From Alkalihalobacterium elongatum (GTDB lineage Bacteria > Bacillota > Bacilli > Bacillales > Bacillaceae_F): DNA of 47,011 nt. Of the stretch, positions 24,951 to 32,387 are shown piece after piece. A program made the position numbers and the translations under genes. Below the pieces are notes generated by a model that saw only the letters and a program-made list of their open reading frames with translations, had not been told where the DNA came from and did no database searches. Within the stretch, counting starts at the first letter, position 1. Every line of letters begins with the position of its first letter. The stretch covers positions 1 through 47,011 of the forward strand of contig NZ_WMKZ01000034.1 of assembly GCF_019024285.1 (NCBI RefSeq), given 5' to 3'.

Positions 24951-26309
24951 ATGGTGGCTAACATGTCAGAAGACCAAATGCTAGTTTTGGTCATTAAATA
25001 TTTAAAAGAGTCAAAGCGAAATGCCCTTCAGCAACTATTAGATGAGCTTCACCCTTATGATTTTGCCCAATTATACCGCGGCTTACCAGATAAGCATCAC
25101 CACAGATTTCTAACATTTTTAACACCCAATCAAATCGCAGCTTTAATTGCTGAATTAGAACGCGACCTACAAATTGAAATGCTACACAAGCTCGGTATTG
25201 AACGATCATCAAAAGTTATGGATTTAATGGATAATGATGATGTTGTTGATTTATTAACCGACCTTTCTGGTGATAGAATTCAAGAATTTCTAAATGCAAT
25301 GAAGCAAGAAGAATCAAATAATGTTCGAGATTTAATGAACTACCCTCCCGACACTGCTGGGGGATTAATGACCAACCAGTTTATTTGGATTAAAGAAAAT
25401 TATACCGTTCGTGAAGCTGTTGATAAAGTTAAAGTTTATGCTGGTATATCAGAAAACATCTACTATCTATATGTCATTAATGAAGATAGAAAGCTTGTCG
25501 GAGTTGTTTCTTATCGTGACCTATTAATTGCCCATATTGATGATAAAATCTCCGATATCATGTTTAGTCGTGTCATTTCTGTACCAGTGGATGCCGATCA
25601 AGAAGATGTTGCTCAAATCATTGAACGTTACGATTTTATTGCTGTCCCTGTCGTTGATAGTGATCATACCTTATTAGGGATTATTACAGTCGATGATGCC
25701 ATCGATGTCGTTATACAAGAGGCGAACGAAGATATTGAGAAGTTATCTGCTTCTGGTAAAGACATCGACTTCAACACAAAAGCGTTAACAGCATCAGCAC
25801 GGCGGCTCCCATGGCTTATATTACTTTTGTTTATTGGTCTCGTATCAGGGCAAATTCTTAGTAGCTTTGAGGAAACATTAGATCAAGTCCTTGCACTTAT
25901 CTTCTTTATGCCGATGATTGCTGGTATGACAGGAAATACAGGTACACAGTCACTTGCTGTTGTTGTAAGAGGAATGGTAACAACGACTGTTGACAGAAAA
26001 ACAGTCATTAAGTTAATTTTCCGGGAACTTCGAGTCGGAATTACGATTGGAATTGTTTGTGGTATTCTCATTCTCCTTATTGCTTTTATTTGGCAAGGTA
26101 GCTTAATTCTAGGTGTAGTCGTTGGAGTATCTTTATTAATTACTTTAATTGTCGGGACGATGGCTGGAACAGTTATTCCTCTTACGTTATACAGGCTGGG
26201 GGTAGACCCAGCGGTAGCATCTGGACCGTTAATTACAACCTTAAATGATATATTTTCACTATTAATTTACTTCGGTATTGCTAGCGCTCTTCTGTCCCAT
26301 CTAATATAA
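24951..26309 (+). CDS. mgtE: Magnesium channel/transporter MgtE
   Basis: This MgtE of about 452 residues has an N-terminal helical superhelix domain (to about 130), a tandem CBS pair (about 135-255) that senses cytosolic Mg2+, a connecting helix, and a five-helix membrane domain. The pore/family motifs are PMIAGMTGNTGTQSLAVVVRG, and LITTLNDIFSLLIYFG with the conserved Asp. The ATG at 24951 follows GGGTGAT; a GTG 12 bases earlier is less likely. It is monocistronic, and the expected Mg2+ riboswitch is not visible upstream. Confidence 0.95.
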   Translation: MVANMSEDQMLVLVIKYLKESKRNALQQLLDELHPYDFAQLYRGLPDKHHHRFLTFLTPNQIAALIAELERDLQIEMLHKLGIERSSKVMDLMDNDDVVDLLTDLSGDRIQEFLNAMKQEESNNVRDLMNYPPDTAGGLMTNQFIWIKENYTVREAVDKVKVYAGISENIYYLYVINEDRKLVGVVSYRDLLIAHIDDKISDIMFSRVISVPVDADQEDVAQIIERYDFIAVPVVDSDHTLLGIITVDDAIDVVIQEANEDIEKLSASGKDIDFNTKALTASARRLPWLILLLFIGLVSGQILSSFEETLDQVLALIFFMPMIAGMTGNTGTQSLAVVVRGMVTTTVDRKTVIKLIFRELRVGITIGIVCGILILLIAFIWQGSLILGVVVGVSLLITLIVGTMAGTVIPLTLYRLGVDPAVASGPLITTLNDIFSLLIYFGIASALLSHLI

Positions 26310-26392
26310 CTATCATTTTTAAAATGCGCCTGCTTCATTAAACGAAAAAACTCTTTTAAAAGAATTTTCGACTCGTAAGCTACTGCAATAAG

Positions 26393-26432
26393 GGAGCCTG
26401 ACTTATTTAAAAGCCGGGCTTCTTTGATTTTA
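26393..26432 (+). terminator. Probable terminator after mgtE
   Basis: GAGCCTGACTT pairs imperfectly with AAAGCCGGGCTTC across ATTTA and is followed by TTTGATTTT. It lies about 85 bases after the stop. Confidence 0.5.
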
Positions 26433-26514
26433 GTTCTAACATAATAAGACATGCATATACCTTACTTATTAGAGAGCCAAGCTCCTAAACTCCTACAAGC
26501 GAAAGGTGCTTCTC

Positions 26515-27102
26515 ATGATTAAACGTTTTTTTGCTGTTCTGTTTGGTAGTCTTTTAATAAGTTACGGTATTAATCAGTTCTTCATTCCACACCATATTCT
26601 CGACGGAGGGATGATTGGAGTAGGATTAATCATTCATTACGTGTGGCAGCTCGATGTTGGAATCACAATCATTTTATTAAGCATCCCTATTTATATCTTT
26701 GCCTGGAAATATTATCGTGCTTTCTTTTATTATAGTATTCCAGGTTTTCTCGTTTCGTCTTTTTTCATTGATTGGTTTCGTTTTCTAGCAATACCTTATG
26801 AAATAAACCCACTTTTAAGTGCGATTTTGGGTGGGCTTATTTTAGGCGCTGGGGTGGGCATTATGTTTCGAGTTGATATTAGTACAGGTGGCCTTGATTT
26901 ACTTGCGCAAATGATTGCTGATTTCTCTAAAATTAATATAGGCATTATGATTTTCATTATTGACTTTATTGTCGTTATTGGAGGTATCTTTGTGATTTCC
27001 CCTACAGAAATACTTTTGTCAGTAATTGCTGTAACAGCAACAGGTTTTTCAACTATGCTACTTACTTTAGATACTCATGGCTCCAACCACTCCTCATTTT
27101 AG
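26515..27102 (+). CDS. YitT family membrane protein, short form
   Basis: This 195-residue protein has five to six membrane helices with the YitT/DUF161 pattern: SYGINQFFIPHHILDGGMIGVG, ILGGLILGAGVGIMFRVDISTGG and DLLAQMIA. Full-length YitT proteins (about 280 residues) continue into a cytosolic DUF2179 domain. This one stops after ATGFSTMLLTLDTHGSN, so it is a membrane-domain-only form. The ATG at 26515 has AAAGGTG six bases upstream. Function is unknown; some YitT relatives are suggested transporters. Confidence 0.85.
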   Translation: MIKRFFAVLFGSLLISYGINQFFIPHHILDGGMIGVGLIIHYVWQLDVGITIILLSIPIYIFAWKYYRAFFYYSIPGFLVSSFFIDWFRFLAIPYEINPLLSAILGGLILGAGVGIMFRVDISTGGLDLLAQMIADFSKINIGIMIFIIDFIVVIGGIFVISPTEILLSVIAVTATGFSTMLLTLDTHGSNHSSF

Positions 27103-27105
27103 TAT

Positions 27106-27168
27106 TTTCGACACTTCATTTCCCGGGAAAGCAATGTTCGACTAATAGCATTTCCCGTTTTGTCGAAA
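27106..27168 (+). repeat. Two-tier inverted repeat downstream of the yitT-like gene
   Basis: TTTCGACA (27106-27113) pairs with TGTCGAAA (27161-27168). Inside it CGGGAAAGC (27124-27132) pairs with GCATTTCCCG (27148-27157), and a 12-base perfect palindrome TTTCCCGGGAAA lies at its base. No T run follows, so it may be an mRNA 3' stabiliser or a weak terminator. Confidence 0.55.
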
Positions 27169-27254
27169 TGTAAAGAGATAGTAAGATTTTTAGATTTCGC
27201 CTTGCGTATTGATCTATAAAACATCCAAAAAGCAACAAAGTATGCGATAACAAA

Positions 27255-27299
27255 TACAGTAATAAAGGGCAGTCCTATAATAGGCTGCCCTTTATTACT
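27255..27299 (-). terminator. Terminator after rsiX
   Basis: GTAATAAAGGGCAG (27259-27272) pairs perfectly with CTGCCCTTTATTAC (27285-27298). An AT-rich tail follows on the minus strand, and the stem reaches to within four bases of the rsiX stop. Confidence 0.85.
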
Positions 27300-27301
27300 A
27301 A

Positions 27302-28432
27302 TTAACGAAAAGCAATTCCATTTGGATATATATTTGTTGGAACGGCTTCATCTAAGTTATATGGACCCAGCTCATTTACTCCCGTATTACTAAAGGCAAC
27401 TTCCTCAACATTAAAATCTTTTGCTGTTAACAAGATTGCTTCTAATAACATTAAGCCATCAGGATTTCCTGCAAGATTAGTTCCAGGCTTAAATGAAATA
27501 GTCACAGGTTGACCTGTCTGGTATTCCATCTGTTCAATCTCTAAACCTTCTACCAGATTAGATACCATTGGCTCAATGATGTCCCCAAGCGACAGCCCAA
27601 CAACTTCCCCCAGTCCACCAGCAATTAAAAACGTTCTTCCTGTAAAATTCTCATAGACTGTGTATCCTGCAGGCGGGCTCGAAATTCCCTGATTTTCCAT
27701 CGGACCATACTGACCGATGTCAACTCCTCTTTGACCGTCAACTAAAACGTTGAAGTATTCATACCCTAATGGGGCTAACAACATCTTTAATGGCTCAATT
27801 AACATAGTTTCGTTAGCAGATCCGGCTAGTATTTGTGGGATATTCACATCAACCGTTGTAGTCGAAACTTCCTCCATCGTAATTCCTTTAAGTGGTGTAT
27901 CGAGAAGGCCTACATGCGTTGGATCGTACTCTTCTAATATGGCCGCAATTTGATTTAAGATGGTATCATCATCTCGTACGATAAAGCTTAATGGCACAAT
28001 AAAATTGGCCTGGTCGTCAAGGAATGGCACCGTAACAACTCTTTGATTGGAGTCAAGATTGTCGCCTAGTATCGCGGGTATATAATTGGTATACTCCACC
28101 GTTTCATCTAATGCTTCTTCTACAACTTCTTGCGTATCTTCTGCATCAATCCTAAACATCTCATTTACTACTTCAGCTTCTTCGCCGCTTGGTAAAGCTT
28201 CTTCCATTTCGTTATTTAACATCATTGGGATTAATGCAAATAAAAGGACAGCAGCTGTTGCACTTGCAATAGTTGGCATTAACCATTGCCTTCGTCTTTT
28301 CTTAGGAGCAGTATTCATTTGCTTTTTTATATTTTGAAAAATAACTTCTTTTGATCGCTGGTCTTCGATTTTTGGTAGTTGCTTTAGCTTATTCTCCAAC
28401 TTATCAAAATCAAAGTTGTCTTTATTGTCCAC
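27302..28432 (-). CDS. rsiX: Anti-sigma factor RsiX
   Basis: This 376-residue protein has an N-terminal cytoplasmic segment (about 1-48), one membrane helix (WLMPTIASATAAVLLFALIP, about 50-72) and a large extracytoplasmic domain rich in acidic residues. Its length and its position directly after sigX match B. subtilis RsiX (about 368 residues). It would sequester SigX until an envelope signal arrives. It starts one base after the sigX stop, so it is co-transcribed and probably coupled. Confidence 0.85.
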   Translation of the reverse strand: MDNKDNFDFDKLENKLKQLPKIEDQRSKEVIFQNIKKQMNTAPKKRRRQWLMPTIASATAAVLLFALIPMMLNNEMEEALPSGEEAEVVNEMFRIDAEDTQEVVEEALDETVEYTNYIPAILGDNLDSNQRVVTVPFLDDQANFIVPLSFIVRDDDTILNQIAAILEEYDPTHVGLLDTPLKGITMEEVSTTTVDVNIPQILAGSANETMLIEPLKMLLAPLGYEYFNVLVDGQRGVDIGQYGPMENQGISSPPAGYTVYENFTGRTFLIAGGLGEVVGLSLGDIIEPMVSNLVEGLEIEQMEYQTGQPVTISFKPGTNLAGNPDGLMLLEAILLTAKDFNVEEVAFSNTGVNELGPYNLDEAVPTNIYPNGIAFR

Positions 28433-28433
28433 A

Positions 28434-28967
28434 TTATCCCTCCTTTACAGCTTCAAGGCTTGACTGTCCTACGTAATCCTTTAGAGCTTTAATTGCTCGA
28501 TGTGTTGTTGTTTTTACTTTGCTTTCAGACCATCCAAGAACTTTTGCTGTTTCAGTAATAGTTAGTGACTGAACATATCTAAGGATAATGACCTGCTGCT
28601 GGTCAGCAGAGCACTTTTCTAACCCTTTATAAATTAGACGTAATTCTTCTGATTGCGTTACAACATCCTCTGGTAAAGGAGCTGTATCTCGGATATCTTC
28701 TTTTTCAATTGGGCCCAGTAAACCTAACCACTTTCTTTTCTGACGATTTTGTTTCCTTATCCAATCGATAGCAACATTTCTTGCTATGGAATATAACCAT
28801 GTCTTTTCACTACTCTTCCCCTCAAAAGACACATAAGATTGGAGAACCTTTATATAAACTTCTTGAACTAACTCTTCTGCTGTTTCCCGACTTCTTACCA
28901 TATAAAAGATAAATTGAAATAATGACTGATGATACTTTTCATACAAACGATCGAATGTGCTCTCCAA
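28434..28967 (-). CDS. sigX: ECF sigma factor SigX
   Basis: This 177-residue ECF factor has region 2 (YHQSLFQFIFYMVRSRETAEELVQE, FEGKSSEKTWLYSIARNVAIDWIRKQ) and region 4 (SLTITETAKVLGWSESKVKTT), both very close to B. subtilis SigX. I chose the TTG start at 28967. GGAGG lies nine bases upstream, and the product (L/M-ESTFDRLYEKYHQ) aligns with the B. subtilis start MEETFQLLYDTYHQ. A longer in-frame extension reaches 29072 but covers the promoter. SigX controls cell-envelope modification genes and its own operon. Confidence 0.92.
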   Translation of the reverse strand: MESTFDRLYEKYHQSLFQFIFYMVRSRETAEELVQEVYIKVLQSYVSFEGKSSEKTWLYSIARNVAIDWIRKQNRQKRKWLGLLGPIEKEDIRDTAPLPEDVVTQSEELRLIYKGLEKCSADQQQVIILRYVQSLTITETAKVLGWSESKVKTTTHRAIKALKDYVGQSSLEAVKEG

Positions 28968-28990
28968 AAAAGGACACCTCCCTTTAGTTA

Positions 28991-29016
28991 GACGATAAAC
29001 AGCTGTATCAGTTACA
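28991..29016 (-). promoter_or_regulatory. ECF (SigX-type) autoregulatory promoter of sigX-rsiX
   Basis: The minus strand reads TGTAAC, exactly 16 bases, then CGTC. This fits the SigX/SigW-type consensus (TGWAAC-N16-CGWC). The expected start site is near 28985, just before the AAAGGGAGG ribosome-binding site, leaving a leader of fewer than 20 bases. Confidence 0.85.
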
Positions 29017-29131
29017 AAAAAAACACACAAAAAAAGCCCAAAAGGGAGAATCCTTGTGAGCTTCGTGCACAATTTTTTGTTTATCTCCTTGAGATAAGAA
29101 TATGTGAAATTATGGAAATTAACAACAGAAA

Positions 29132-29230
29132 TTATTCGACAATTCTACTGCCAATAATCCAATATAAAAAACCGTAGAGTAAAGCAATTCCTGCAATTAA
29201 AAGAAATAATGCTTTATTGGATAATTTCAA
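29132..29230 (-). CDS. Small single-span membrane protein (32 residues)
   Basis: This short ORF encodes a basic start (LKLSNK), a hydrophobic helix (ALFLLIAGIALLYGFLYWII) and a short tail (GSRIVE). It starts with TTG, about nine bases after GGTGGT. An extended -10 (TGCTATAAT, 29263-29271) would place the transcript start about 25 bases before it. I do not recognise a family. Its place directly upstream of sigX suggests, but does not prove, a link to envelope stress. Confidence 0.5.
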   Translation of the reverse strand: MKLSNKALFLLIAGIALLYGFLYWIIGSRIVE

Positions 29231-29262
29231 ACTCCATCCACCACCCTATTTATTATTGATCC

Positions 29263-29271
29263 ATTATAGCA
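29263..29271 (-). promoter_or_regulatory. Extended -10 promoter element for the small membrane ORF
   Basis: TGCTATAAT on the minus strand is a perfect extended -10 (TGnTATAAT). No clear -35 is visible 17 bases upstream, as is usual for extended -10 promoters. Confidence 0.5.
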
Positions 29272-29339
29272 TAGTGAGTGGATAAAGAGAATGAACGCTC
29301 AGTTAATAGCAGATACCACTAATCTATATAAGTAAATGT

Positions 29340-29382
29340 GGGCTCATTAAATCAATAAAATAAGCCCAAAACCAACTAACTA
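29340..29382. repeat. Short inverted repeat GGGCTCATT/AATAAGCCC
   Basis: TGGGCTCATT (starting at 29340) pairs with AATAAGCCCA about 19 bases later, ending near 29373. The TGGGCTCATT half also occurs at 3355-3364 in the element near rsbX. The rest of 29231-29514 shows no gene. Confidence 0.4.
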
Positions 29383-29514
29383 TCAACCAAATTCTTTTGA
29401 CTTTCTAGTAAAAACTGATTAAGCGCTCACAAACTCCAGATAAGTACCTCATAGAAAATAGGACAAATAATAGAAGATGACTAGTAGATTATAGATTGAC
29501 TGTATACTCATTCA

Positions 29515-29709
29515 TTAGCTTTCTTCAAAAGCAATATTATTTCTTAAGCGCCTCTTTTGAAACTTGCCCGATTGGTATTCAACAACCCAACGGTGAACTA
29601 AACCTACGCTTAATACATACCTCCTAGCAATTAATGATTTATTCCCAGACTCGATTGCTTCTTTCACCACCTTTACCTTAAACTCCTTAGAATAACTTGC
29701 TCGCTTCAA
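29515..29709 (-). pseudogene. IS3-family transposase OrfA remnant
   Basis: These 64 codons read as the helix-turn-helix start of an IS3-type OrfA (RASYSKEFKVKVVKEAIESG, VHRWVVEYQSGKF). The frame then diverges (RLRNNIAFEES) and stops. OrfB, terminal inverted repeats and target duplications are not visible on either side, so this is a decayed insertion-sequence fragment. Confidence 0.75.
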
Positions 29710-29764
29710 TACTCATCCCCCATTCCATCACCCTATTTTGTAAACGCTTTCATTGTTACCTATA

Positions 29765-29792
29765 AAAAAACAACCTCTTTTAGGCTGTTTTT
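29765..29792 (-). terminator. Terminator downstream of uspA-like gene
   Basis: AACAGCCT pairs with AGGTTGTT (29769-29776/29782-29789, one G-U) and is followed by TTTTTTT on the minus strand. It lies about 100 bases after the uspA-like stop. Confidence 0.7.
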
Positions 29793-29893
29793 CGTTATTA
29801 CTAATGTATATGTCTGAATTTTAAAAAAATAATGACAATTTGTCAAGGTTTATAACATTACAATTCTATTAAAACCATTACATTTAACTTGTG

Positions 29894-30313
29894 TTATTTT
29901 ACAATCATAACTGGACAAGTTGCGCGCTTTGCGACTTTATGGCTTACACTCCCCAAAACCATTTCTTGTAGTGTATTTAAACCTCTACTACCAATAACAA
30001 TTAAGTCAAAATGATGCTCATTGGCATATTTAATAATTGCAGGTGCTGGCTCACCTCGTATGATCTTTATTTCATAAGTAAGGTTCTCACTCTTAGCTTG
30101 TTTCTCAACCTCACTAAGCTTCTCTTTCCTTTGGGCAATTATTCCTAAAGCATCCCAGTTTTTTAAGACATCGGCTTTAGACGTACTTCCATCTACCACA
30201 TATAATACTGTTATACTTGCTCCAGTAGTACCTTTTGCTATAGCAATCGCTTTTTCAGCAGCTCTTATTGAATGCGCTGACCCATCAGCAGGAAGCAGAA
30301 TGCGTTTAAACAT
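29894..30313 (-). CDS. Universal stress protein (UspA family)
   Basis: This 139-residue UspA-fold protein has the ATP-binding signature GSRGLNTLQEMVLGSVS near the C-terminus, the starting strand KRILLPADGSAHS, and VIGSRG. ATP-binding UspA proteins are cytoplasmic stress-response proteins of varied function. The ATG follows AAGGAGAGGG. A perfect inverted repeat TCTAGAT/ATCTAGA overlaps its probable -10. Confidence 0.95.
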   Translation of the reverse strand: MFKRILLPADGSAHSIRAAEKAIAIAKGTTGASITVLYVVDGSTSKADVLKNWDALGIIAQRKEKLSEVEKQAKSENLTYEIKIIRGEPAPAIIKYANEHHFDLIVIGSRGLNTLQEMVLGSVSHKVAKRATCPVMIVK

Positions 30314-30468
30314 ATGGGACCCTCTCCTTTAAATACTCTTTTTATATTTTTATCTGTGTTATTAATGATCTTCGGACTTAACTCAATTCTTAAATTTCCT
30401 CTATCAATGTTTTGTTTCACAATCGTTAGTCTAAGCTAGTATGTATGATACTTACTACTTTTTTCTTA

Positions 30469-30495
30469 TCTAGATTATACCTTATATGATCTAGA
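30469..30495 (-). promoter_or_regulatory. Inverted repeat overlapping a -10 box upstream of uspA
   Basis: TCTAGAT (30469-30475) and ATCTAGA (30489-30495) form a 7-bp inverted repeat 13 bases apart. On the minus strand it spans TATAAT (30479-30474), about 160 bases before the uspA ATG. This looks like a promoter with an operator, regulator unknown. The rest of 30314-30659 shows no other structure. Confidence 0.4.
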
Positions 30496-30659
30496 AGTTC
30501 ATTCGCCAATTGACATACCAAGCCCATTCTTGGTTAACGGTCCAATAGCCAGCCAGCCAGAAAAAAGTATTAAAAATTTCTCGTTTACGAAATTAAAATT
30601 TAAAGTTTATAATGAATTAACATTGTAGGCAAAATCCTGATTAATGATTGAGGGAAATT

Positions 30660-31262
30660 ATGGAGTTATTTGAGTTTTTGATTATGAAGTATGGCTATAT
30701 TGCCATAATAATAATTCTTGTAGGAGGAATTGTTGGCCTTCCTATACCAGATGAAGTTTTACTCACATTAATTGGTTATTATACATATCTTGGCAAAATG
30801 TCTTATGTATTGGCTTTATTGTCAGCCTTCTTAGGTTCAGCTATCGGAATATCGATTAGTTATTTCTTAGGTGCAAAACTTGGGTTGCCGTTTTTAATGA
30901 AATATGGACCACGTTTTCATATTTCACATAAAAAGATTGATTATACTCAACGGTTATTTTATAAGTATGGACCTATACTCCTGTTCATCGGTTACTTTAT
31001 TCCTGGTGTGCGTCATATTACTGGATACTTATCTGGGATATCTAAATATAAGTTTACGAAATTCTCTTTATTTGCGTATACAGGTGCTTTTGCATGGGTG
31101 TTTATCTTTATCACACTAGGACAGGAGCTCGGTAGCAAATGGTACATAGTAGAGAGATACTTTTTAAAGATTGGATTAGTTTTATTTATTTTGCTTATCC
31201 TAATTAGTATTTACCTTATTGTTCGATATAATATTTTAAAAAAACGATTAGATAAAAAATAG
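30660..31262 (+). CDS. DedA/SNARE-associated family membrane protein
   Basis: This 200-residue DedA family protein has five to six hydrophobic segments. Conserved features are GLPIPDEVLLTLIGYY, SAFLGSAIGISISYFLG and GYFIPGVRHITGYLSG. The usual Arg in FxxRFxPGxR is Gly here (FIGYFIPGVR), while the second Arg is kept. DedA proteins affect membrane homeostasis, and some flip undecaprenyl phosphate or phospholipids. The ATG follows GAGGGA five bases upstream; an earlier TTG lacks an SD. Confidence 0.92.
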   Translation: MELFEFLIMKYGYIAIIIILVGGIVGLPIPDEVLLTLIGYYTYLGKMSYVLALLSAFLGSAIGISISYFLGAKLGLPFLMKYGPRFHISHKKIDYTQRLFYKYGPILLFIGYFIPGVRHITGYLSGISKYKFTKFSLFAYTGAFAWVFIFITLGQELGSKWYIVERYFLKIGLVLFILLILISIYLIVRYNILKKRLDKK

Positions 31263-31286
31263 CAACACTCTCTGAGAAAAAAAACG

Positions 31287-31322
31287 AAAAAAAGTGAGGA
31301 ACTATGCTCCTCACTTTTTATT
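31287..31322. terminator. Bidirectional terminator between dedA and lipoprotein genes
   Basis: AAAAAGTGAGGA (31289-31300) pairs perfectly with TCCTCACTTTTT (31308-31319). T runs follow on both strands and it lies between converging genes. Confidence 0.9.
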
Positions 31323-31323
31323 A

Positions 31324-31743
31324 TTATTCTGCTGATGCTGCTTCAATTTCCTCTTTAAGCTCATCTACTGTATCAAATAACCATGTTCCAGTTAACTCTT
31401 CACCATCAAAAGCAACTGCAACATAACCATCTTCAACTTGAATGATATCTACTTTATAAGCACCATATTCTTCTTTATCTGTATCAATTGTATCAATATA
31501 GCGAATTTCTTGAGCAGAACCCCATAATAGTAATTCAGCTGCATAAGAACTATAAGTTTTTCCTTCGTGTGCTCTTTCTTTGAACTCGTCAGCTGTTAAG
31601 TAGCCCACTTCCTCAACCTCTGCTACTTCTTCTGTTTCTGTTGCACCGCCTGCTTGTTCTGTTTCCTCTAAAGGTTCAGTGTCTGCTGTTCCACAGCCAA
31701 CTAGTAACATACCAGCTGCCATAACCATTAAAAACTTTTTCAT
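31324..31743 (-). CDS. Small acidic lipoprotein of unknown function
   Basis: This 139-residue lipoprotein has signal MKKFLMVMAAGMLLVGCG, then a Thr/Glu-rich linker (about 20-47) and a compact domain (LTADEFKERAHEGKTYSSYAA to ELKEEIEA). No family was recognised. Position 31743 is chosen because AGGGGATG lies about seven bases upstream. A -10 TATAAT is present at 31788-31793 on the minus strand. The region 31744-32053 is otherwise empty. Confidence 0.85.
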   Translation of the reverse strand: MKKFLMVMAAGMLLVGCGTADTEPLEETEQAGGATETEEVAEVEEVGYLTADEFKERAHEGKTYSSYAAELLLWGSAQEIRYIDTIDTDKEEYGAYKVDIIQVEDGYVAVAFDGEELTGTWLFDTVDELKEEIEAASAE

Positions 31744-32053
31744 ATCTGTTTCATCCCCTATATATTTCAATTTTTCTCTCATCGGCTATTATATAACAAA
31801 AAGAATTTTGAGATAAAGTAGAAAGTTTTTACTTTTATAAAGTTTAAATCTTCTCCAAAATATGACTTTTCTGAAAGTGATTTTCCTTTTAGCCTTTTTC
31901 ATTTACTTTTTTCGATAATTTGACGATTATTATTTGTAAATCCATATTTATTTATTCTAAGTTATCATGTATTATATAAAATTGTATGGTTAATTACTAC
32001 TTCACTTTTTAATGTATTTTACATAAAAGATATCTTCATAGGAGTCGATAGTT

Positions 32054-32245
32054 ATGCAAAAAGATAAAGTTCGTGGTGTAAGTATTCACACTACGGGAGA
32101 GGGTTTAGCTTACTATATTCATTATGACCAAAACGGTACAAAACATGTAGATAAGCAAATGTATGAGGAAGCTATTGCTTCACTTCAAAAGTGGGACCAC
32201 CAAATTGATCAAAATAAAACCGAGATTAGAGCTTTAAAGCTCTAA
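32054..32245 (+). CDS. Hypothetical 63-residue protein ending inside a terminator
   Basis: This small soluble protein (VRGVSIHTTGEGLAYYIHYD, MYEEAIASLQKWDHQIDQ) has no recognised family. The ATG follows AGGAG about nine bases upstream. Its last ten codons (KTEIRALKL, stop) are encoded by the perfect 40-base palindrome of its own terminator. That dual use, plus a good SD, supports it as a real gene. Confidence 0.7.
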   Translation: MQKDKVRGVSIHTTGEGLAYYIHYDQNGTKHVDKQMYEEAIASLQKWDHQIDQNKTEIRALKL

Positions 32246-32262
32246 TCTCGGTTTTTTTTTCG
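32216..32262 (+). terminator. Perfect 40-base palindrome terminator overlapping a coding end
   Basis: AAAACCGAGATTAGAGCTTT is followed at once by its exact reverse complement (32216-32255) and then TTTTT. The stop codon of the upstream small gene lies in the second arm (32243-32245). Confidence 0.9.
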
Positions 32263-32311
32263 TAACTTTGCAAAATAAATGACAAAGTATTATCTCACCT
32301 TTAAATTCATC

Positions 32312-32340
32312 TTGAAAAAGGTATAGCTTCCCTTTATAAT
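32312..32340 (+). promoter_or_regulatory. SigA promoter of the alpha/beta hydrolase gene
   Basis: TTGAAA, a 17-base spacer and a consensus TATAAT lie about 48 bases before the ATG. Confidence 0.8.
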
Positions 32341-32387
32341 AAAACCAAGTAAACTAATATGATTAATTGTAATTGGAGGCAGTTTTT

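Noticed and set aside
29081-29100. Hairpin TTATCTC/GAGATAA between the small membrane ORF and sigX as a terminator
   Set aside because: It is perfect but short, and it lacks a following T run in the minus direction.
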